64,000 nt of DNA from Planctomycetota bacterium (GTDB lineage: Bacteria > Planctomycetota > UBA1135): positions 1 through 64,000 of the forward strand of contig JASMMA010000006.1 in assembly GCA_030748415.1 (NCBI GenBank), in the 5' to 3' direction. Each line of letters starts with the position of its first letter. Positions within the stretch are counted from its first letter, which is position 1. Positions 19,817 to 26,487 of the stretch are shown one piece after another. The notes beneath the pieces are model-generated. The model was not told the origin of the DNA. It made no database searches and saw only the letters and a list, made by a program, of their open reading frames with translations. A program made the position numbers and the translations under genes.

Positions 19817-20608
19817 ATGTATAGGTACCTTGCTCTTGTTTCGCTTCTTGTTCTTTCTTGCACGACTACCGCTGGTACGGGTCGCCGCCAATTCATCATC
19901 CTTTCTTTGGAAGAAGAAATGCAAATGGGGCGCCAGGCTTATCGAGAAGTCGTGGAGACTTCCAAGGAGACGATTCTTCGCAATGGAACAGAAGTGGAAA
20001 TGTTGCGACGTGTGGGTGAAGACATTGCATACGCCGCACAAATCTGGGAGGCCGATCCCAAAGTGCGAAAGCTCGCCCGCAGGTTTGATTGGGAATTCAC
20101 TTTGATTGAGGATGACGAAACCGTAAACGCATTTGTTCTGCCTGGCGGTAAGTGTGTGGTCTATACAGGTTTGTTGGGAGTTACAGAAAACGAAGATGGT
20201 CTAGCCGTTGTGCTTGGCCACGAAGTTTCACACGCCATTCTTCGACACGGGGGCGAGCGTGTTAGCCAAAGCATGGCCCTGGGTGCTGGTCTTTTGCTTG
20301 CGGATTCCCTCTGGGACGCAAATGATGAAGAAAAAAAAGAAAACACGATGATTGCCCTTGGATTGGGGGCAGAGTTTGGGGTCATTCTGCCTTTCTCTCG
20401 GTCACATGAATCGGAAGCGGATGAGTTCGGGCTCTATCTTGCTGCATCTGCTGGCTACAACCCTCAGGAAGCAATTCCACTTTGGCAGAGAATGGCAGAG
20501 GAAGGGTCTTCGGTTCCTGAATTCCTTTCCTCTCACCCTTCGGAAGACACTCGCATCCAAAGATTAGAGAAGGTAATGCCGAAGGCTTTAGAACTCTACG
20601 CTAAGTAG
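19817..20608 (+). CDS. M48-family metalloprotease, lipoprotein
   Basis: A zinc metallopeptidase anchored by a lipobox (VLSC, Cys15). The HExxH motif is H135-EVSH with the third ligand in ESEADEFG about 60 residues later, and the domain ends with SHPSEDTRIQRLEKV, common to Oma1/LoiP/YcaL-type M48 proteins. The role is probably periplasmic or outer-membrane protein quality control. It sits 2 bp after lpxD in the same operon. Its TAG stop directly touches a family A repeat. Confidence 0.93.
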   Translation: MYRYLALVSLLVLSCTTTAGTGRRQFIILSLEEEMQMGRQAYREVVETSKETILRNGTEVEMLRRVGEDIAYAAQIWEADPKVRKLARRFDWEFTLIEDDETVNAFVLPGGKCVVYTGLLGVTENEDGLAVVLGHEVSHAILRHGGERVSQSMALGAGLLLADSLWDANDEEKKENTMIALGLGAEFGVILPFSRSHESEADEFGLYLAASAGYNPQEAIPLWQRMAEEGSSVPEFLSSHPSEDTRIQRLEKVMPKALELYAK

Positions 20609-20775
20609 GGACTCTGACCTAATCCGATGGGTCACTCAAATCTCCAAGCACTTATTGAGCTTGGAGTTAGGGTCTTTTTCAGTGGAAGGCCTAGACCGAA
20701 ACAGAAAACCGACCTAAACCCAGTGTGCGGCTAATGTTTCGAAGAAGGGTGACCCATCGGATTAGGTCAGAGTCC
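20609..20775. repeat. Family A inverted-repeat element, copy 2
   Basis: 167 bp with perfect 27-bp inverted repeats at 20609-20635 and 20749-20775. It lies between the convergent M48 and sirtuin genes. The M48 stop abuts the left end, and the sirtuin's last four codons and TAA lie inside the right repeat. TAAGTA occurs at both flanks (20602-20607 and 20776-20781), a possible target duplication. Confidence 0.9.
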
Positions 20776-21478
20776 TAAGTAAGCGCTCAACAAGTCGTGG
20801 TATTCCAAGGGTTGCCTTCTCGGCAATGACTTCGACATCGGGTCGGTTTATTTTTGGGCTACCCGGGTCTACCACAAATATTTTTGCGTTGGCTGGTGCA
20901 TACTGAACGAGTCCAGCGGCGGGGTACACCACAAGGGAAGTCCCTACGACCATGACAACATCCGCTTCTGCAACGATGGGGGCCGCTTGTTCCATCAAAG
21001 GTACGGCTTCTCCAAACCAGACAATGTTGGGTCGGAGTTGAGAGCCGAGTTCGCAAGTGTCGCCCATTTGGATATCTTCACCATGATTGTCATAAACAAG
21101 CAACTCATCGGCAGTGGATCGCGATTCCATAATCTTCCCATGGAGGTGGAGGACCTGCTGACTTCCCGCTCGCTCGTGCAAGTTGTCGATATTTTGGGTG
21201 ATAATGTGAACATCGAACTTCTTTTCTAACTCAACAAGCGCAAGGTGCCCAGCATTGGGTTCAGCGGCTAAGACGCCTTGTCGTCTTTCGTTGTAGAACC
21301 GCAAGACAAGCTCGGGGTCCCGAGCCCAAGCCTCGGGTGTGGCCACATCTTCAACCCGATGCTCTTCCCAGAGCCCATCACTTGCTCGAAATGTCTGGAG
21401 GCCGCTTTCCGCGCTCATGCCGGCGCCGGAAAGCACCACAAGGCGGAGCTTGTTGCTGGGTCGGGTGTGTTGGTGCAC
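20762..21478 (-). CDS. Sirtuin-type NAD-dependent protein deacylase
   Basis: A 238-residue Sir2/CobB-like enzyme that removes acyl groups from lysine using NAD. Motifs: GAGMSAESGLQTFR (NAD binding), TQNIDNLHERAG, catalytic His in HLHGKI, and PNIVWFGEAVP. The FYNERR segment holds the Tyr-x-x-Arg pair that marks class III desuccinylases. The zinc module is degenerate: only one Cys (DTCELGSQ) remains where two CxxC pairs are usual. It begins GTG. The last residues (RTLT) and the stop are supplied by the repeat element. Confidence 0.9.
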   Translation of the reverse strand: MHQHTRPSNKLRLVVLSGAGMSAESGLQTFRASDGLWEEHRVEDVATPEAWARDPELVLRFYNERRQGVLAAEPNAGHLALVELEKKFDVHIITQNIDNLHERAGSQQVLHLHGKIMESRSTADELLVYDNHGEDIQMGDTCELGSQLRPNIVWFGEAVPLMEQAAPIVAEADVVMVVGTSLVVYPAAGLVQYAPANAKIFVVDPGSPKINRPDVEVIAEKATLGIPRLVERLLRTLT

Positions 21479-21506
21479 GAGTACTCAAAAAAATAAGGGG
21501 AAGGGC

Positions 21507-21534
21507 TTGCAAGGCAAGGGGGATTTGCTATTCT
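21507..21534 (+). promoter_or_regulatory. Sigma-70-like promoter of the porin operon
   Basis: TTGCAA (21507-21512) and TATTCT (21529-21534) are 16 bp apart, with an extended TGC just before the -10. It predicts a leader of about 42 nt before the porin ATG. This is the clearest two-box promoter in the window. Confidence 0.6.
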
Positions 21535-21582
21535 TTTCGCCCAACCTGAGAACGAGTCTCAATACCAACAAGAAAAAGAACC

Positions 21583-22740
21583 ATGAAAACCCTCCCTGCC
21601 ATCCTTCTTGCAGGCACCCTGGTCGCCCCTCTTCTGGCCCAGGAGCCCAGCAATCAGGAGCTCTCCCGCCGCATTGATGTCCTTGCTGAGCAAATTGAAA
21701 CGATCGGACTTCAAGAAACCGGCGGTAGCGTCGGAAGCCTCCATGGAATGGGCCCTGCTGCCTCCAAGGTGTATAGCACCGAATCGGGAATTTCCTTCGG
21801 CGGTTATGGCGAAATGCTCTTCACCGGAAAAGACTCAGGCAATACCTGGGATTTTTATCGCGCGATTACTTACATCGGATACCGCTTCGATGAGAATTGG
21901 GTATTCAACTCTGAAATTGAAATCGAACATGTAGATGAAATCGCTCTCGAATTCGCGTACTTGGATTACGAAGGGGAGAACCTAGGTTTTCGCGCGGGCC
22001 ATCTTTTGGCACCCATGGGTTGGATTAATGAGCTTCATGAACCAACCACTTTCTGGTCAGCAAATCGCCCCGATGTGGAGCGCTATCTCCTTCCCAGTAC
22101 TTGGCATGAAAATGGAATCGGCTTTTATGGCGAAGAGGGTGATTTTGCTTGGCGCGCTTATGCGATGACCGGTTTTGATGCGGCTGGCTTTGACCTTTCC
22201 TCTTCCGGTTTGCGTGGTGGTCGCCAAAAGGGGTCCAAGGCAACAGCCGAGGACCTCGCATTCACTGGCCGGCTTGATTGGTCTGGTTACCCTGGCCTAA
22301 CCGCCGGCGTTTCTCTTTGGAGCGGCGACTCTGGTCAAGGTACTGGGACGGATGACTTTGCGACCACGGTTTGGGATGCCCATTTTCAATATGACCGCGG
22401 CCCGTTGCGCTTGCGTGGCCTCTTCACTCAAGCAGAAGTTGAGAATGCAAACCTGCTAGACACACCATCGGCATCCGATTCTTTGGAGGGTTGGTACCTT
22501 GAAGCTGGCTGGGATGTTTTTGCTGAGCGCGGCGATCAAACTTCTCTCACGCCCTTCGTTCGGGTTGAACAGTTGGATTTCCTCAAGGATACCGCTGCGG
22601 ATACTGCCGAAGATCGCCTCACTTTAGGGGTCGCTTGGCAGCCGATGGACCGCATTATTTTCAAGGGCGATGTTGTTCAATCTGAGTCCATTGCCGGTGA
22701 CGAAGACATAGTCGAGTTCTCCGTCGGCTACATCTTCTAG
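21583..22740 (+). CDS. Outer-membrane porin with N-terminal coiled coil
   Basis: A 385-residue exported protein with a signal peptide (cleavage near LLAQ, about residue 20). A short helical segment SNQELSRRIDVLAEQIETIG, typical of trimeric porins, precedes a series of amphipathic beta strands (GYGEMLF, ITYIGYRFDENWVFNSEIEIEHV, LEFAYLDYEGENLGFRAGHLL), and the protein ends in an aromatic residue (GYIF). Relatives are annotated as porins for phosphate, iron or zinc; the substrate here is open. It is followed after 7 bp by an FMN-binding protein and a membrane cytochrome-like protein. Confidence 0.85.
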   Translation: MKTLPAILLAGTLVAPLLAQEPSNQELSRRIDVLAEQIETIGLQETGGSVGSLHGMGPAASKVYSTESGISFGGYGEMLFTGKDSGNTWDFYRAITYIGYRFDENWVFNSEIEIEHVDEIALEFAYLDYEGENLGFRAGHLLAPMGWINELHEPTTFWSANRPDVERYLLPSTWHENGIGFYGEEGDFAWRAYAMTGFDAAGFDLSSSGLRGGRQKGSKATAEDLAFTGRLDWSGYPGLTAGVSLWSGDSGQGTGTDDFATTVWDAHFQYDRGPLRLRGLFTQAEVENANLLDTPSASDSLEGWYLEAGWDVFAERGDQTSLTPFVRVEQLDFLKDTAADTAEDRLTLGVAWQPMDRIIFKGDVVQSESIAGDEDIVEFSVGYIF

Positions 22741-22747
22741 GATTGTT

Positions 22748-23269
22748 ATGCGGGCCCTTCTTCTTTGCTTTGTTCTTTTCTCCCTCGCGGGTGGTGATTC
22801 AAAGTTCCCCACTCGCGAAGAGGCACTTAGTCAGTTGATTCCGGAAGCCAAGTGGTCGGTGGAAACCGTTTACTTGAGCAAAGCAACACGCAAACGCGCT
22901 AAGGAGTTGGCAGGGTCAAAAGTAAGTGGAGTTGTTCGCGGCTACCAAGCCACATCAAAGGAGGGCAAGCATCTCGGTTGGGCGATTGTGGATACTCACC
23001 GAGTCCGAGCGAAGGGGGAAAGCCTGATGTTTGCAGTTTCTCCTGAAGGCAAACTTCTTGGGAGTCGAGTTTTAGGTTTCGCCGAACCTCGGGATTACCT
23101 TCTCCCAGCTAAGTGGTTCAAACAACTCGAGGGAAGGGTCTTGGACGACCAACTTCACCTCAAGAAAGGCGTGGATGGCGTTACGGGCGCCACTTTGAGC
23201 TCTCGTGCCGCAGTCAATGCCACACGGCGAGCCTTGGCCCTTTGGGAGGTCACCCGTGAGTCGCCTTGA
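22748..23269 (+). CDS. Exported FMN-binding domain protein
   Basis: A 173-residue protein with a signal peptide and one FMN-binding domain of the RnfG/NqrC/NosR kind. The flavinylation motif is VTGATLSS (residues 145-152); by family knowledge an ApbE-type transferase would attach FMN to Thr149. It therefore works as a periplasmic single-flavin electron carrier. It lies 7 bp after the porin, and its end overlaps the next gene by 14 bp. No apbE gene is in the window. Confidence 0.88.
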   Translation: MRALLLCFVLFSLAGGDSKFPTREEALSQLIPEAKWSVETVYLSKATRKRAKELAGSKVSGVVRGYQATSKEGKHLGWAIVDTHRVRAKGESLMFAVSPEGKLLGSRVLGFAEPRDYLLPAKWFKQLEGRVLDDQLHLKKGVDGVTGATLSSRAAVNATRRALALWEVTRESP

Positions 23270-23681
23270 GGCTTGGTGGATTCACCTTTCAGTTATTGGC
23301 CTTGGGCTGACCGGAGGAGCTTGGGGTTGGATGATTTACGCCATGGAGCCAAGCGATGAGTTTTCCATTCTAAATCACCCATGGGAGCCCACATTGCAAC
23401 TCATCCACCTCTTGGTGGCGCCCCTTTTTGTCTTTGGTATGGGCCTAGCCTGGAAGAAGCACGTTTGGGGGAAGGTGGTTCAGGGAGAAAAGCCTCGCAG
23501 GCGCACGGGGCTATTTTTGGCAGCTCTCGCAGCACCGGCCGCCCTCTCCGGCTGGTTTCTGCAGGTATCCGTGGAGGAGGTTTGGCGCCAATTTTGGTCC
23601 ATTTTCCACCTCAGCGTGGGCTTGGCGTGGGGAATCATGTATTTTGTCCACCAGGTAGCTTCCGCAAAGAAAACGCCCTAA
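23256..23681 (+). CDS. Four-helix membrane protein, DUF4405/cytochrome b-like
   Basis: A 141-residue integral membrane protein with about four helices. Conserved-looking His residues lie in or beside the helices (WIHLSV, ILNHPW, LQLIHLL, IFHLSVG, YFVHQ), as expected for a di-haem cytochrome b or DUF4405-type electron carrier. Start GTG 23256 lies inside the end of the FMN-binding gene. Together the pair could move electrons from the quinone pool to the periplasmic flavin. The family assignment rests on topology and His placement and is moderate. Confidence 0.7.
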   Translation: MSRLEAWWIHLSVIGLGLTGGAWGWMIYAMEPSDEFSILNHPWEPTLQLIHLLVAPLFVFGMGLAWKKHVWGKVVQGEKPRRRTGLFLAALAAPAALSGWFLQVSVEEVWRQFWSIFHLSVGLAWGIMYFVHQVASAKKTP

Positions 23682-23874
23682 GCTCTTTGAAGCAAGCAGG
23701 TTAGGATATTTTCTTCCTGTTGTTCTGATTTTGGGTCTCAAGAAAAAAGGAGCAAATTAGGGCCTTTCTGGCGCAATTGAGAGCTTAGGGGCCGATAGAC
23801 TCGAATAGAGCGGCCCGGTGCCGTGTTCACCCTGGACCACCCGGTCCGCATTCAATCATCACTAAGGAGTCATC
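23682..23874 (+). other. Leader/intergenic region before the histone gene
   Basis: 193 bp without a gene. A small hairpin GGACCacccGGTCC lies about 35 bp before the histone ATG. A TAAGGAG ribosome-binding site ends 6 nt before the ATG, which is unusual in this window where most starts lack one. TAGACT near 23800 is a possible -10, but I see no good -35. Confidence 0.4.
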
Positions 23875-24090
23875 ATGAGTAGCGAAGTCCTCGTCGTCGT
23901 TTCTAAGCTTAAGAAGTACATTAAAGAACAGTCAGGCATGAATTGTGCCGGCAATGTTTCTCCAGTCATTTCGGATATGGTTCGCGCCCTAACCGATCAG
24001 GCCATTGCCGCCGCCGCAAAGGACCGCCGCAAGACTGTGAAGGATCGGGATTTCTCCTGGCCTGCCCCAGCGGCTCCTGAAGGCGAGTAA
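23875..24090 (+). CDS. Bacterial histone-fold protein
   Basis: A 71-residue protein with the single histone fold known from archaeal histones and from the Bdellovibrio histone: helix 1 VVSKLKKYIKEQ, a SGMNCAGNVS loop, long helix 2 VISDMVRALTDQAIAAAAKD, then the hallmark L2 loop and helix 3 RRKTVKDRDF. It probably dimerises and binds DNA as a nucleoid protein. It carries a strong ribosome-binding site and a good terminator, which suggests high expression. The final PAPAAPEGE is a flexible tail. Little else would explain the RKTV..RD motif after such a helix pattern. Confidence 0.85.
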   Translation: MSSEVLVVVSKLKKYIKEQSGMNCAGNVSPVISDMVRALTDQAIAAAAKDRRKTVKDRDFSWPAPAAPEGE

Positions 24091-24109
24091 TACCCCGCCC
24101 GACCTTTCT

Positions 24110-24147
24110 AAAAGCCCGATTTCCCGTAAGGGAAGTGGGGCTTTTTT
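24110..24147. terminator. Bidirectional intrinsic terminator
   Basis: AAAGCCC (24111-24117) pairs with GGGCTTT (24138-24144), with an inner TTCCC-GTAA-GGGAA hairpin, flanked by a T run on the plus side and AAA/TTT on the other. It ends both the histone gene and the convergent subtilase, whose stop overlaps its edge. Confidence 0.9.
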
Positions 24148-26248
24148 ATTGAATAGTCACCGGAAGGACGTTGCTCACATTCCCGTATTGAAGGGATTGA
24201 AGCCATGCGTTGTGGCCCGCAGCATTCCAGGGAACGGGGAGGGTCCATGAGGCTGTTCCAGTGGCATCGGAAATGACGGGGACAAGGGTGACAGGCATTG
24301 CATTGGCGATCCCAAGCGTGACCCCAAGAGAAGGTACAAAAGTACTCCCAAGTCCAACAATGGAGAACCCGACAAAAGTAGGGGTTGTGGGGTTAGCTCC
24401 GGTAACCGCCATGGTGCTTTGGGTTCCAGCTACCAGGCCCGAAGTGCTCAATATGTATCCACCGCCACCCCCCAAATGAGTGCCATCATTTCCGAATACA
24501 CGAAGCTCAAAATCATTCCATGTGCCTGTTGTTCCAGAGTCTCTATCCGAAACCGTAACCACCCAATTACCTTGGGAATCTTCATCCCATGAGCGAACAC
24601 TCGTAAACAGATAGTTGTTCAAATTATTTTGGGTACTTCCGCCTGTTTTTGCGACGGCACTTTCCAGTCCGCCGGGTGAAGTAATCGTAATGCGAAGGTC
24701 TCCAATGTTGGTGTGGCTGACATCCATCACCAATTCAACATGCTCAACGGTCATGTTCTGGGGAACAGTAACCGTTTTTGAAACACCTGTTGTGTTATTG
24801 TCAGGAATAGACTGGTTCATTGAAATCGTTCCAGAATTCCATTCTTGTGCAGGGCTAACATTGGTCCAGGTTTGGGCAAGTTGAGTGGCCGCATCAATGT
24901 CAATCGCGCCAAAGCCAAAGTTATAGTTCAATTCATGGCCAGCACCATTCGTAACCCACATGGAGTGGCCTGGGTCACACTTTCGTGCAGAGTGTGCCAA
25001 GACATGCTGAACATCACGCCAAGTAAGACTTGGATTTGCTTGGAGAATGAGGGCGACAGCTCCGGCCCCTAAAGGGCTCGCAGAGGAAGTCCCGCCAAAG
25101 CTATTCGTATAGCTAGAGCCAGAATCCGTGGTGTAAATTCCTTGATAATTGCCACTGGATTGAGCCACAACAAACATGGAGGAACCTTGCTCGTTGTAGG
25201 AGGCGCGATTGTCTTGGTCTCCGATAGCGCCAACGGCAATCGTGTATTTGCTTGCGGCGTAGGGGTCGTATTCCACGCGGTCACTGGTGCCACCGTTTCC
25301 TGCAGCCCAAGTGAAGATTTCGCCTAGTCCACCCCGCCCAGTAGTGGTCGAATCTTTAAGAGCGTTAAGTTCAGTCGTAGTGAAAGTATGGAAATTACCG
25401 TTGTCGCTTGGCCCCCAGGAATTGGACTTCACATCGTTGATGTCATTGCGGTATTTGAATGCGCTTGAAGTTTGAGAGGAAGAACCAGCGAGTAGTTCTG
25501 ACCAATGAGCGTCGTAAGCAAGCCCCACCCCTCCAGCGCCATTGTTGTCATCGGCCGCAGCAACACCTGCACAAGATGTTCCGTGGCTCGAAGACCCTGC
25601 ATTTTGGCTTGCAGTAGAGTCGAAATTTGCTGCCAAGTCCGGATGATTGTTTTGGGTGCCCCACTCCAAAATCCCAACGGTCATCCCCAATCCAGTGAAT
25701 CCATTATTCCAAGCGGGTTCGGCATTGATGTCGGCGTCGGGCCTTGCGGTGTTGTGAAGATGCCACTGGTTTCCGAAACCAGGGTCATTGGGAAGGGCAC
25801 GTGTTCCCTTGGGTGTGTCCACATTCACATAGGCATGCCTGGGACCATAAAACTCAGCAAGAGCAATAGCTAAATTACATGCATTGCCCACATTGTCCGT
25901 TTGAATGAGGGCAAAGCCGTCCATGAAACCAAGGGGTGCAACACTTGCCGAGGGTTGAATGGAGAGGGCCAAGTCATTGAGAAAACTAAGGTCCGTGGTC
26001 TCGACCAAAACTTGGCTAGTGAACTCATATCCTGCGGTTGGCGGTGGGAGGGCCCCCCTTTTGTCGGCCCGATCCAGGTTCAGGCGTAAGGCGCTAGAGG
26101 TGCTTTTTTCGGGAGTAAAAACTTCAAAGGTTTCAAGGACGAAGTCTCCAATGGGAACTTGGACCAGTTCAGAAGTAGATTGCTGAGCTGCAAGAAGGCT
26201 GGGCGAAGAGGCCAGGACAGCCATGGCGAGGGAGGCGAGTTGGTTCAT
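24146..26248 (-). CDS. Secreted subtilase (S8) with P domain; catalytic Asp replaced by Glu
   Basis: A 700-residue exported serine peptidase: signal peptide (residues 1-21), propeptide-like region, S8 domain from about 155 to 475, proprotein-convertase P domain (IPDNNTTGVSKTVTV ... DSGTTGTWNDFELRVFG), and a C-terminal beta domain ending SNVLPVTIQ of a kind common in planctomycete secreted proteins. His222 (SHGTSCAG), the oxyanion Asn (WAAGNGG) and the Ser (GGTSSASP) are intact. The first triad residue, normally Asp in DTG or DDG, reads ILEWGTQNNHPDL, with Glu195 in its place. The start ATG 26248 is chosen for the signal peptide; 47 upstream residues are unlikely. Confidence 0.88.
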   Translation of the reverse strand: MNQLASLAMAVLASSPSLLAAQQSTSELVQVPIGDFVLETFEVFTPEKSTSSALRLNLDRADKRGALPPPTAGYEFTSQVLVETTDLSFLNDLALSIQPSASVAPLGFMDGFALIQTDNVGNACNLAIALAEFYGPRHAYVNVDTPKGTRALPNDPGFGNQWHLHNTARPDADINAEPAWNNGFTGLGMTVGILEWGTQNNHPDLAANFDSTASQNAGSSSHGTSCAGVAAADDNNGAGGVGLAYDAHWSELLAGSSSQTSSAFKYRNDINDVKSNSWGPSDNGNFHTFTTTELNALKDSTTTGRGGLGEIFTWAAGNGGTSDRVEYDPYAASKYTIAVGAIGDQDNRASYNEQGSSMFVVAQSSGNYQGIYTTDSGSSYTNSFGGTSSASPLGAGAVALILQANPSLTWRDVQHVLAHSARKCDPGHSMWVTNGAGHELNYNFGFGAIDIDAATQLAQTWTNVSPAQEWNSGTISMNQSIPDNNTTGVSKTVTVPQNMTVEHVELVMDVSHTNIGDLRITITSPGGLESAVAKTGGSTQNNLNNYLFTSVRSWDEDSQGNWVVTVSDRDSGTTGTWNDFELRVFGNDGTHLGGGGGYILSTSGLVAGTQSTMAVTGANPTTPTFVGFSIVGLGSTFVPSLGVTLGIANAMPVTLVPVISDATGTASWTLPVPWNAAGHNAWLQSLQYGNVSNVLPVTIQ

Positions 26249-26474
26249 GGTTTGAATGAAGACTTCTCTATTCTGGACAGGGTTCCAATAAACAAGCTTC
26301 TTGGGTTTATAATAACACAAAGTCAGCGAAGCTAGGGGAGGGAGCCAGGGGGCGAAACGGGGCGTATTTTGGTGCTTTTCATGGTTCAATTAGAGGTGCG
26401 CAACCGTTCATTCTACTGAACCACCTTCCTATCTTCTAGGTGAGCAAGATGTGGGTTGGCGAAAATGCCAGTGA
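26249..26474. other. Divergent intergenic region, subtilase/CRTAC1
   Basis: About 226 bp between divergent genes. An AT-rich patch near 26305-26320 reads TTATTATAAA on the minus strand and may be the subtilase -10 region, giving a leader of about 60 nt. No repeat or RNA gene was seen. Confidence 0.35.
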
Positions 26475-26487
26475 TAGAATCTCTGGA

